Below are positions 26,150 through 38,100 of a stretch of DNA of 64,000 bases, one piece after another. A model generated the notes under the pieces. That model had not been told where the DNA came from and searched no databases. It worked only from the letters and a program-made list of their open reading frames with translations. Source of the DNA: Wenzhouxiangella sediminis (lineage in GTDB: Bacteria; Pseudomonadota; Gammaproteobacteria; Xanthomonadales; Wenzhouxiangellaceae); the NCBI RefSeq assembly GCF_003410055.1, contig NZ_QUZK01000014.1, positions 153,786-217,785 on the forward strand, in the 5' to 3' direction. Each line of letters begins with the position of its first letter. Positions within the stretch are counted from its first letter, which is position 1. The position numbers were made by a program, and so were the translations under genes.

Positions 26150-29100
26150 CAATCAAACTCCTGTGTCGTTTCAGCGGCCTCGAATCGATCCCGGAAGATC
26201 ACGTCCAGGTCCAGAACGGTCGCCGCCGTGTCTTCGTTGTTTCCGGGCTCCGGGTCGCTCGTATCACCGGTGAGCGAAACGGTGGCCGTGTTGACCACCC
26301 GCTCATCCGGACCGCTCGGCAGCCCCGGATCGATCTGGCCGGTCACGACGAAGAGCAACTGGCCGCCGGCCGGCATCGACGTCGTCGTGTCGATGTCTCC
26401 GCTGCCGCTGGCCACGGCGCAACTGGCACCGGCCGAACCCTGGCAACTCCAGGAAACCGAAACCAGCCCGGCGGGCATTGTGTCGACAACCCTGACTGCA
26501 TCGGCGAGACCGGGACCGGCATTGGTCACGGTGATCTGGTACTCGAGGGGGTCGCCGGGCAGCGCGGCGCCGGCGTCGACCGTCTTGGTCAGCCACAGGT
26601 CCGCTTCCGCCGCCACGATCTCGACGCTGGCACTGTCGGTGTCGTTTCCGGGTACGGGGTCGCTACCCTCGCCACCGAGAACCGCACTGGCCTGGTTGTC
26701 GAGCGTCGCCGGAACGGCCAGTCCGCCATCGATGCGCGCCGACACGGTGAATTCCGCAGTGCCGCCCGCATCGAGCGAAATGGTCTCGGCAATGGCGCCG
26801 CTGCCCGAGCTCGTGCAGGCGCCGTTGGTGGCCACGCACTGCCAGCTCTCGAAACTCATGCCCGGGGGCGGCGTGTCTTCCACGCTAACCAGCGGGGCAT
26901 CGCTGGGGCCGTCGTTGGTCACCAGGATGTCGAAGATCACCAGTTCGCCCGGGAAACTCTGCTCGACCGCCACCGACTTGGCGATGCGGATATCCGACAC
27001 GGCGTTCACGGTGCCGCTGACGCTCGATTCGTTGTTGTCGGGATCCGGGTCGGAGGCATCCAGAGGGGCCTCGACCAGGGCGGTATTGCTGAGCTGTCCG
27101 CGGAAGGACGGGTCGATCGCGCCCTGAACCCGGATGAGCAGGCGTTCGCCCACCAGCACGTCGACGGATTCGTCGATGTCACCATTGCCGCCGGCCGGGC
27201 AGAAGCTGCCGAGCGTGTCGGCAGGAATCGACTCGCAGGTCCAGGTCGCGTCGTTGATGACGCCCGGCAAGAAGTCGGCCACCCGCGCGCCGAAACCGTG
27301 GCTCGGTCCGGCATTGGAAAGCTCGATCAGGAAGCCCACCGGGCCGCCGGCGACCAGCGCTGTCGTCTCGCCGCTGATGGCCTTGACCACACCGAGTTCG
27401 GTAACCACGCTGATCGGCGCCTCGTCAGTGGCGCTGTGCTCGTCCGGCGTGAGCGCCACCACGTCGCCCGGCAGCATCGCTTCGGCGGTGTTGACCAGGT
27501 CGCCCCGGGCGCCCGGGTGAACGCGGGCAGTGATGGTGTAGCTCGCCGTCGCGCCCGGCGCGAGGCTGATCGAGTCGACCAGGCTGTCGCTGGCGCTCTC
27601 GGCGCCGTCGCCGCAGAAACCGGCCGGCTGATGGCCGATCGTGACGAGTTCGGCACCGGCGGCTTCGATCGCCGCCATCAGGCCGTCCGCATCGCCGATG
27701 AGCCTGCGGACATCCACCAGCCCGCGGTCTTCGAGGCGATCGATCGCCACCAGGCTACCGTCCGTCCACTCGCGTTCGAAGACGAGGACCCCGCCATCGT
27801 TGCGCGAGCCCGCATACAGGTACTGACCGTCATCGGCCATGACGAGGGCGCTGGCGCCGTCGAGCCCCGTCGACACCTCCTGGCCGTTGCGAATCTGCTC
27901 TTCGAACTGGAGCAGGCCCGTAAGCGGATCGCGGGTGAAGCGGCTGACCGAATCGTCGGCCAGACTGGCGGCATAGACATGCTGTCCCTGCGGACTGATG
28001 ACCAACGACTGGACCAGACCCAATCCAACGACGTTCAGGCCGCCTTGCGCGTCACCATTGGCCAAGTTGTCGAGGTAGGCCAGGTCCCCTTCCCCATCCA
28101 GTTCGAAGATGACGATCGCGTCATGATCGGCCGCGGCGGCATACAGATGCGCCCCATCCGGACTGATCACCAGGTCGCGCACACCGTCGAGAACGTCGAG
28201 CGGCAGGCCGATGCCGCTGCGCATACTCTGGCGCCATTGCAGACTGCCGTCGACAGGATCACGTCCGAAGACGGTCACCGCGCTGGAGTCGCGTGCACCG
28301 ATGTAGATGCGATCGTCGGCCGGCCCCGCGATGACGCGGACCGGACCGTCGAGCCCGATCACCGCGCTCTCGCCATTGCTGCGCAGCCCCTCGTAAACCA
28401 GGCCGCCGCCTTCTGTATCGACGGCAAACCGGGCGACGCTGTCGCCGCTTTGCGACACCACGTAGAGATGGCGACCGTCACGCGAGAAAGCGAGATCGGC
28501 AGCGCCGGCCAGGCCCGCCACGATCGCCACTACGGCGTCATTTTCATCGAGCATCTCGTCCCCGTCCGACAGGGAGTCGGCGAGGGTCAGGCTTCCGGTG
28601 CCCGCCTGCCGGCTGTACAGGCGCAGCTGTGCGGAAGCCGGGCTGGCCGCTGCCGCCCACAGACCGTCCTCGGAAATGGCCACTGCGCGAAGGCCCGCCG
28701 TATCCGCGTCGCCGTCGGCACTGCCGAAGACCAGCGGATCGGAACTCGTGCACTGCCACTGACCGGAGCCGGCGACCACGCCGGCACCGCCCGGATCCGG
28801 TATCGAGCCGGGCAGGGTCGGCAGGAAATCGCTGACCACGATATCGCGGATGCTGCTCGGCCCGTTGTTGGTCACGGTGACCAACCAGTTGCCGTCCTCG
28901 CCGGCAACCAGCGGGCCGTCCTGCACCGACTTGGCCACGCTCAGTGCCGATTCGGCCCGGATGGGCACAGTCACGACAGCCGTGTTGTTGGCCGGATCCG
29001 GATCCGTTCCGGCGGTTTGCGGCGTCACGCCGGCGTTCAGATCGAACGCCCCACGGGCATTTGCCATGACGCTGGCCTGCAGGTCGTAGACGACGCGTCC

Positions 29101-32100
29101 GCCGGAAACCAGGTCGACGGTATCGACCAGCTGCCGCTTGCCCAGGCGTTCGCAGCGCGAACCGGCAAGAACGCGGAAACGATCGATCGTCGGGCCACCG
29201 GCCAGGTAGAGCTGACGGCCGTCCCCACCGAGCAGGACAGACGCGGGAGAGCCCGCTTCGCTACCGCCGGCGAAGTTGCCAAGGAACTGCATGTCTCCGG
29301 TCGAGTCGTCTTCGACGAAGGCACTGACCGTCCTCAGTCCCGACACCGTGTCGCGGGCTGCCGTGTAGATCACGTCACGAACCGGATCCACGATCACCTC
29401 GTCGGCGCCGGCCAGTCCGGAGACGATGGCCGAAGGCGTGCCCACTTCGTCGCCGTCGGCCAGACGATGCCGCAGCAACAACGACTCGAGCCCGGGTCGG
29501 TCGAACAAGCTCAGGGAATGGTCCGCGCCGTTGCGGGCGAGCGTGACAACGACGCCATCGGCCCGCATCGCAAGCGAACGCACGCCGGCAAGACCGTCGA
29601 GCGTGCCGCCGTCTCCGTCGGGCCCGCCCTGCACGAAGAAGCCATCGGGCGTCAGGGAGCCGTCCGCGCTTCGGTCAAAGCGCACGATCGCATTCGCGGC
29701 GGGCGCAGCAGCCCACAGCGCGTTTCCATCGTCGACCAGCAGCAGGTCGACGGGCCCGTCGAGATTCTGGACCCCGCCCTGCAGGTTTCGCCTGACCTGC
29801 TGGAAGCCGAGTGCGCCGCTGGTCGCATCGCGAGAAAGCACTGCGATGGCGTCATCGAGTTCCCCGGCCACGTAGACGTTCTCGCCGTCCTCGCTGATCG
29901 TCAGCGAACGCGCGCCGGCAAGGCCGTCGACGGCGCCGACTCCGTCACGGATCACACCAACGAATGCCAGTTGTCCGGTGACGTCATCGCGCTCGAAGGC
30001 GGCAATCGCATCGTCTGCACGACCGGCGACATAGACATGGGCGTCGTCCGGGCTGACGAGGATGTCGAAACCGCCGGCCAGACCGTCGACCACGGGCGCG
30101 GACGAACCACTGCCGTCGGGTTCGAGATTGAACAACTGCTGGCGAAGCGTGATGTTGCCGGTCAGCGGGTCACGCTCGAATACGGCCAGGACATCGTCTC
30201 CGGATTCCTCGCCGACGGCATAGACGTGACGTCCATCGCGGCTGAGGGTGGCGGCGCGGGCCAGATCGAGGCCGTTTCCGGTCTGGTCGGCGAGCTCGAG
30301 CAGGCCGGGCTCGACGTCCGGCTGGCAGATCCAGTCTTCGAGCAGCAGCGCCTCGGGCAGTTGGAGCCCGACGCGGCTTCCGGCGAGCGCGCCCGGGCCG
30401 TCGTTGTGAACCACGACGCGCATGTCGAAGGTCGAACCGGCCACTGCCTCGGCGGGCAGATCCTGGAATTCGACGCGCAGGTCGGAGCGGTTGTTGATGG
30501 TGGTGTCATCATCGACCGCGAGGTTGTCGCCGCCGCCCAGATCGACGATTCCGGCCGGCAACTCGACCCGCGCCTCGTTGACGATGCCACCGCTGGCGTC
30601 GGGACGCAGCGTGCCAATGGCTTCGATGATGGCGGAATCGCCTGCCGCCAGCGAAATCGTGGCATCCACATTGCCGCTGAACTGGCCGTTGGGGCAACTG
30701 CTGCCGCTACCGGTCGGACCGACGATCTGGCAGCTCCAGCTCACCGAGTCGAACTGATCCGGGAAGAAGTCTGTCACGCGCGCCCCTTCGACGCGGCTCG
30801 GGCCCTCGTTGTGGACGGTGATCAGATACTCCACCGCCCCCCCGGGAACGGCACCCCCGCCCCCCTGCACCACGGCGCCGGCCGGCGCGAGGTTGCCCGC
30901 GGAAAGCTCGAACACGCTCACGGAATCGGCGTCCGCGGCCGCCACATGCAGACGGCTACCGTCAGGCGTGGGCCACAGATCGCTCGCACCGGCCAGGTCG
31001 TCGCGTTCGGCCAGCGATTGGCTGAACTGCAACTCGCCGCTGACCGTGTCGCGCTGGAACAGGGCCAGGGTGCCCGCGAGCCTGGAACCGGCGACCAGCC
31101 ACTCGGCCGACCCGCCCATGAAGTCCAGGCTGTCGACCCCGACGAGCCCGGCGGCGTCCCCTTCCCCATCAATCAGGACTTCCTCGAAACTCAGGCGTCC
31201 GAAGTCGGCATTGCCCGAGACGGTATTTCTGGCGAACCGGACGACAGCGTTGTTGCCCGTACCGGCGGCGTAGAGGAAAGCACCGTCCGGACTGACGAGC
31301 AGCTTCGAGACGTCGAGCAGACCGCTGACGCTGCCGACAAGGTTGCGGCGCGACTGGCGCCACTCCAGGGCGCCGAACGTAGCGCTCATTGCATCGGCGT
31401 TTCGCGAGAACACCACCACCGAGTCGGATTGAGTGGCGGCCACGTAGAGATGCCGGTCATCCGACGACAGGGTCAGATGCACCGGCCGCGCCATGTCGAT
31501 GACACCGTCGGTGCCGTTCTGGGACAGGCCGTTGTAGCTCAGCGTGCCGTAGCCGTCCTCGTCGGCGTCATGCTGGCGATCGAACACCACCACGGCGTTG
31601 CCGTTGGTTCCGGCCACGTAGAGGTGACGGCCCTGGCTGTCCATCGCCATGGACCGCGCGCCGGCCAGCCCGATCACGCCGCTGGCGTTGTTGCTGTAAG
31701 TCGCCAGCCAGCTCAGGTGGCCGTTGGTCGGGTCGCGCTCGAAGGCGACGACCGCACTGTCCAGCGAGGAGGCGGCGTAGACGTGCCGGCCGTCGGGACT
31801 GACCAGGAGGTCGGAGATGCCGTTGAGTTCGGATACCGGTCCGTCACCGTTGAGCACCAGCTGTTCGAAGGTCAACGGTGCCGAGCCGGTCGGACCAGTG
31901 CTCGGCGACAGATCGTAGACGCCCAGACCGGGTTCACCGGGTGCGGCAACGTAGAGGTGACTGCCCAGTGTCTCCGTACCCGCCAGCGCCCGGGCACCAG
32001 CCAGGCCTCGGAACTCGGCGAGATTGTCCGTCTTGTCGATGGTCAGGCGCGCCGCGGCATCCAGGAAACTGGCATCTTCAGCCGAAACCGAGCGGGCTCC

Positions 32101-35100
32101 GCCGGGTTCGGACCAACTTGCCTCGACAGCGTTGACGACGCACTGGCGGCCGGAATCGAGCGGCTCGGGACAAATCACGCCCTCGGCGTCTGCGTGGACG
32201 TCGACCGACAGGTCGATGACGATCTCCCCGCCGGCAGCGACGTCGACAACCAGGTCCAGGTCGCCCGCGCCTGAATCAACCGAGCAGCGCGAGAAACCGG
32301 CACGATCGAACTGGACCACCGCGCCGTCGAGAACCGCTCCGCTGAAAAGGGTTTCGCCGTCACCGCTGAAAGCCAGGCTCGAGACGCCGGACAGGCCGCT
32401 CTCCCCACTGCCGTCGATCTGCCTGGAAACCGTCGATAGCTGGCCGGTTTCGCGGTCCCTGCGGAATACGAGAATGCTGCTGCTCTCGAAGGCGGCCACG
32501 TAAAGGCTGCCCCCGTCGGCACTGACGCGCAGCGCCCGCGGGCCGAGCAGCCCCGGTGCGTCGTCCAGCTGCTGGATTGGACTGGCCAGGCGACCGAACT
32601 GGTCGCTGTCGGAATCGTTGTCGCGCGGGAACACCACGATGCTGTCGGCGTCCCGGCCGGCGGCGTAGAGATGCTCGCCCAGCGGAGAAAACGCCAGGTC
32701 CGCAACACCCTCGAGGCCCGGGATGGCCGGTGCCTGGCGGGTCTGGAGATGGGTTAGCGTGCCGTCCGAGGCCCGCTCGAAAATCGTCACGGCGCCCGCA
32801 CCCGTACCGGCGACGTAGACGTGCCCGTCCTCCGGCGCCACCAGGACCCGGCTGGCGCCGTTGAGTTCCGGCAGCGCACCCGTGTCGATGGTCTGCTGAA
32901 GGGTCAGCGTGCCCGCGCCCGTATCGCGGGAGAAGACAAAGACTCCGCCGCTGTTGGCCGCGGCCAGATAGAGCGAGGTGCCGTCCTGGCTGAGCGCCAT
33001 ACCCTGGGGCTGATCGAGCGACTCCAGGCCGGGATCGTCCGGCGAATGCACCTCGATCAATCGCAGCCGGCCATAGTCTGCATTCAGGGGATCGCCCAGT
33101 TCGGGCTCGAAAACCAGCAGACTGTCGTCGACCTGGCTGCTGACATAGATGTGGCTGCCGTTGCCACCGACGATGACGTCGCGGGCGCCACGCAAGCCGG
33201 CAACCGGCGCACCGTCGACATCGACACCGCCTTCGACGATTCGATCGTCGACGATAAACTCGCCGCTGACGCCATCGATGGAAAGCGCCGTCAGGGAATT
33301 GCCCAGCAGTCCTGTGACATAGACGCGCTCGCCGAGCTCCGCGGCACCCGCCGGCGCCGCCGTCCAGGCCAGCGCCGACAGCCCGTCGAGACCGGCCGTC
33401 ACACCCGTGCCGGCCTTCAGCGACGCCTGTCGCCGAAGCTGCCCCGCGCCGATCGCGCGGCACGACCAGGCAGCCGTGGATTCGTCGAACTGGTCGTTGG
33501 CCGAGAGCAAGTCCTGCACGGTCACGTCGCGAGCATGGCTCGGACCTTCATTGCCGATCACGATGCGATAGTCGTCGGTCTCCCCGGCAACGACGCTGAG
33601 ACGACCGTTGTCCTTGCTGATCGTCAGTTCGCTGCTCGGCGCCAGGTCCCTGGGGTCGGACTGGTCGGCGGTGTTCGTTCCCGTATTGGTCACGTCGTCA
33701 CCGACGCTGATGGTGGCTTCGTTGACAAGCTCACCGGTCGCTGCCGGATCGACGATGGCCGTGACGGTGAAGCGAATCGTACCGTCGGCGGCAATGAACA
33801 CTTCCTCGGACAGGTTGCCGCCGCCCGACGCGGCACAACTGGAACCGGCTCTCCGCACGAAGGCTGCAACGGACTGGCTACCCAGGGACGCGGTATAGAT
33901 ATTGCGTCGGGAACCGCGCGAGACGGCCAGGCCGTATGGCCGACCGACACCGATAATGCCGCGGGTGTTGTTCTGTCGGGTTTCAAGCGGATAGAGCTGA
34001 CCGAACTGACTGCCGCCGACGCTCGTATTTCTGTCGAGTACGATCAGGGCATCGCCACCGTCGGCAGCCACGTAGACCCGATCGTTGGACGGATCGACCA
34101 CCACGTCGCGTGGACTGATCAGCGCCTCCAGGCCCTCGGCGCCACCGAGCAGGGTCTGCTGGAAGCGCACTCGCCCGTAGAGGGTTTCCAGGCCGGGATC
34201 CGACTCGCGACGCAGAACCGTCACGGCATCACCGTCGAGCGAGGTCACGATGACGTGCTCACCACCGCCGGCGTCGTGAGTCACATCGATGCCGGTCGGA
34301 GACGTAATCACCGCTCCTTCATTGCCGTCGTAGAAAGTCTGTCGATAGGTCAGCATGCCGGCATCGTGCTCGAGCACGACCACGCTGTCGGACTGGCGCG
34401 AGGCAACGTAGAGATGCGCACCGTCCCTGGACATGGCGAGCGCATTGGCGCCGAGCATGCCCGCAACGCCGTCGACGCCGTCGCGGGCTTCTCCGAGATG
34501 AGTAAGGCTGCCGTCGACCGGGTCACGGGCAAAAACCGCCACCGCGTGGTCGAAACGACCGGCCGCGAAAACGTACTGACCACCCGGTGACGCGGTAATC
34601 GCAGCCGTGCCGGCAAGCCCTGTGACTCCGGCCTCGCCGTTGCGGTAGACACCGATGAACGCGGCTGCACCGCTCGCGAGCTGCTGCCGGAAATGGGCCA
34701 CGGCGCTGTCGCGCTCCGAGGCCACGTAGATGTCCTCGGACGTTCCGTCGTCGGAACGCAGGGCGACCACGTCGAGTGCACCGTCGAGGCCTTCGACGCC
34801 GCCTTGCAGGTCACGGAAGGCCTCGCGAAAACGGAGATGACGACCCGGCTCGGTGGCACCTGAATCGCGCTCGAAGATGGCCAGCGATCCCCGATCGCCG
34901 GAGCCCACCTGGCCGAAACCCGCCACGTAGAGCCACTGCCCATCGCTGCTCAGGGACGCACCGCGGGCACCGAGCAGACCGCTTGCCTCATTGCCGAATC
35001 CATCGTCGGCGCCGTCGAACACGGCCTCGAGGAATCCGTAGGTTGGATCGGGGGCGAGGCGTTCGAACACGCCGAGCTGCCCGGTTCCCGTCACCGTGAA

Positions 35101-38100
35101 GACGTGCCTGCCGTCAGCGCTGAATACGGCATCGCGCACATCGGCCGCACCGCCCGGCGCACGGCCGACATCGGCCAGTCCCGGCTGGACCATCTGCATG
35201 GGCTGGAGCGTGCCCACGAAAGGCTGCCGACGAAACACCATGAGCCGGTCGGCGCTTCGGCCGCTGGCGACCAGGTGTTCGCCGTCGAGACTGACGGACA
35301 GCGCGTCGAGCCCGGCAAGCGCGCCAGCCTCGATCCCGTCCGGCAGATCACCACTGGCATCGAGCGCCGACAGGGAAACGGTCTGCTCACGACTCAGAGC
35401 GCCGGATGCGCTGTCGCGCCCGTAGACGACGATCGTTCCCTCGTTGCCGCCCACGTAGAGGTTCTCCCCCTGCCCATCCATGCCGGCCAGGTCGGCGCGC
35501 GGATTGATGGACCCCGCCGGGTCGACAGCAAGGGCACTCACCGGCGTGAGGTCGCCGAACCCGACTGCCGTATCGTCGACCTGTCGCTGGAAGTGAACGA
35601 CGTTGCCCTGCGAGGAAATCGGCGAGACCTCGTCTTCGAGGAGGGTCGTGTCGACGCCGCCGGTCACCGAATACAACCGCAGGTTGTCCACCCACCAGCC
35701 GGTGGCGCCAATGACCTGTCCTTCGCCCAGTCCGAAGCGAACCATGAGTTCGTCGCCGGGCGCCGCCAGGTCGGTCAGATTCAAACGCACCGCATCGAAG
35801 CCCGAGGCATAGCCCGGCGACCGATTGCACCAGCCCGGGCTGCCGCTGAGCGGGTTGTTCTCGTAACCGTTTTGCGTGCCGTTGTATCCACCGGTTTCGA
35901 ATGCGCTGCCGGGATCGGCGACGGCTTGCCAGCTGTCACCGCCGTCGAGCGAATACTGAAGAACGCCCACGTCGAAGCAGCTGAACGGGGTGTCCAGGTC
36001 GAAGCGATGTTCGAACTCCAGGTAGAGTTCGTCGAAGCTCGGCAGGGGAATCGACTGTTCCTGCGTGAGCCACTTGAGATCCACGCCCGAGGTGTTGTTG
36101 ACGAAATAGGTCTGCCCGTAGGTGCCGCCGTAATCGGCCCGCACCCAGTCGGGACCGGAGAAGCCGGCTTCCCGGCCGGAGCCGGTCACATAGATGTCGC
36201 GGTCATTGGGGGCGATTTCGATGCTGTTCGCCCCCCACATGCCGTCGTTCGGCAGCCCGAGAGACGAGGCTCTGACTTCGCCTTCGAAGGCGAGCGTTCC
36301 GGTTGCCGGATTGCGCCTGAAAATCGCCACCGCATGATCCTCGCGTCCGACGACGTAGACATGTTCCCCATCTTCGCTGACCGCCACGTCGGAGGCACCG
36401 CGCAGACCGGTCACAGGGGCGAACGAATCGGCCGGTTCTTCGCTGCCGAGGGCCCGGGTCTCGACGAAGACCAGGCGACCGTAATCCTCGCTGCCGGCGA
36501 CATGTTCGCGGCGGAAGACCGTGACGGCGTTCGCATCGGCCGAAGCGATGTAGAGATGCCGCTGGTCCGGGCTGAGCGTCATTGCCCGCCCGCCGCTGAG
36601 ACCCGCGACCGTCAAACCGCTGTCATCGCCGTCGTCGACGCCCTCGATTTCGATCTCGAGCTGCGTCAGGGCGCCGAAGCCGGGTCCGGGAACAACATTG
36701 CGTTCGAAGACGGCGACCGTGGCGGGAATCGCCTCCTCGCCTTCGCCCGGCGCACCGCCGCCCAGCGCGTATACATGCCGACCGTCCGCGCTGCTGACCA
36801 CTGCGCTGGCATCGGCCAGGGACTCGCCCAGGCCCAGGTCGAAGTCGTAGATCAGGTCGCCCGGAATGGGCGTGGTGGCATCGCAGGTCCAGGCCACCTC
36901 CGTCAGCTCCGGACCGAACAGGTCGCTGACCGTCACCGGCACCCCGTCGGGTCCGTCGTTGGTCAGCGTGATCTGGAACTGGACTTGCTCGCCGGGCACC
37001 ACGCTCGATCCGGCCAGGATTTCCTTGGTGATATCGAGATCAGCGGTAGCAAGCAGGCGCGTTGTGGCGCTCTGAACATTGTTGACGGGATCGGTCTCGT
37101 CCACATCGGCCGGCGTTGTGGCCGAGGCCGTGTTCTCCACCTCGGCGGCCTCCTCGTCGAAGATCGGAACGCTGACCAGTAGCTCCGCGCGCGCCTGCGG
37201 CGCCAGCGCCAGATCCTGGTCGAGCGGCCCGGACTGCCCGACCAGGTCGGTGCTCTGACACGCCCCCGATTGGTACCCGCAACAGCTTTCGGCCAGCGAG
37301 GACTCGCCACCGTCGACGATCGAACACGACCAGCTGGCGCCGGCGGCAGTGAGGCTGGGATCGTCGAGCGGGTCCTGGAGGTTGACGCCGCGAACCGCCG
37401 ACGGCCCGAAGTTGCCGACGGTGAGCCTGAAATCGGCATACATCCCGTTCTCGTCGGCGCTGGTGCCCAGGCTTTCCTTCTTGAGCCACACATCGGCCTC
37501 GGCCGTCAGGTCCACACTGTGGGTGTCGGTGAGGTCGTCTGGCGAAAAGGCCTCGATACCGGCCGGCATGGACAGTTGAACTTCATTGGTCAGCGTCGCA
37601 TTCGGTGTGGCTGCCGGATGAAGCCGGCCGCGCAAGGTCAGGGTCAGCGAGGACTGAGCGCCGAGGTTGACCTCGTGCCCGTCGAGCCCGCCGGACTGGA
37701 ATGGCGTGGGCTGCAGGACACCGCACTGACCGGCGCCCGGATTGCAGCAGGCGTTCTCGCTGGCCGAACACTGCCATTCGCGCGTACTGGACACGAAACC
37801 CGCCGGATCGCCGGGATAGGCCGGCAGCAGATCGGTGACACTCAAGCCGGTCACGCCGGAGGGGCCGTTGTTGACGATCTCGACGGTGAAGGAGAAATCC
37901 GTTCCCGGCACCGGGCGCTGCCCCGGCGCATTCGTCGTCACCACCACTTCGGTGGCGTTGCGAATATCGAGCTCCTTGGTGCTCGACAGCTGCTGGCCGC
38001 TGGCCTCGTCCCATGCGGGTGCGGCGGTCAGCTCCGCGGTGTTGGAAAGCGTTCCGGTGGCCGTGCCGGCCTTGACCGCAGCGTGAATGGTGACCACGAC

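Noticed and set aside
27298..32274. A 1658-codon open frame on the plus strand, antisense to the 5018-aa gene
   Set aside because: It has low-complexity, charged sequence with no signal peptide, no membrane span and no family motif, and it lies opposite a gene with clear repeated domains. Long antisense frames are expected in GC-rich coding DNA.
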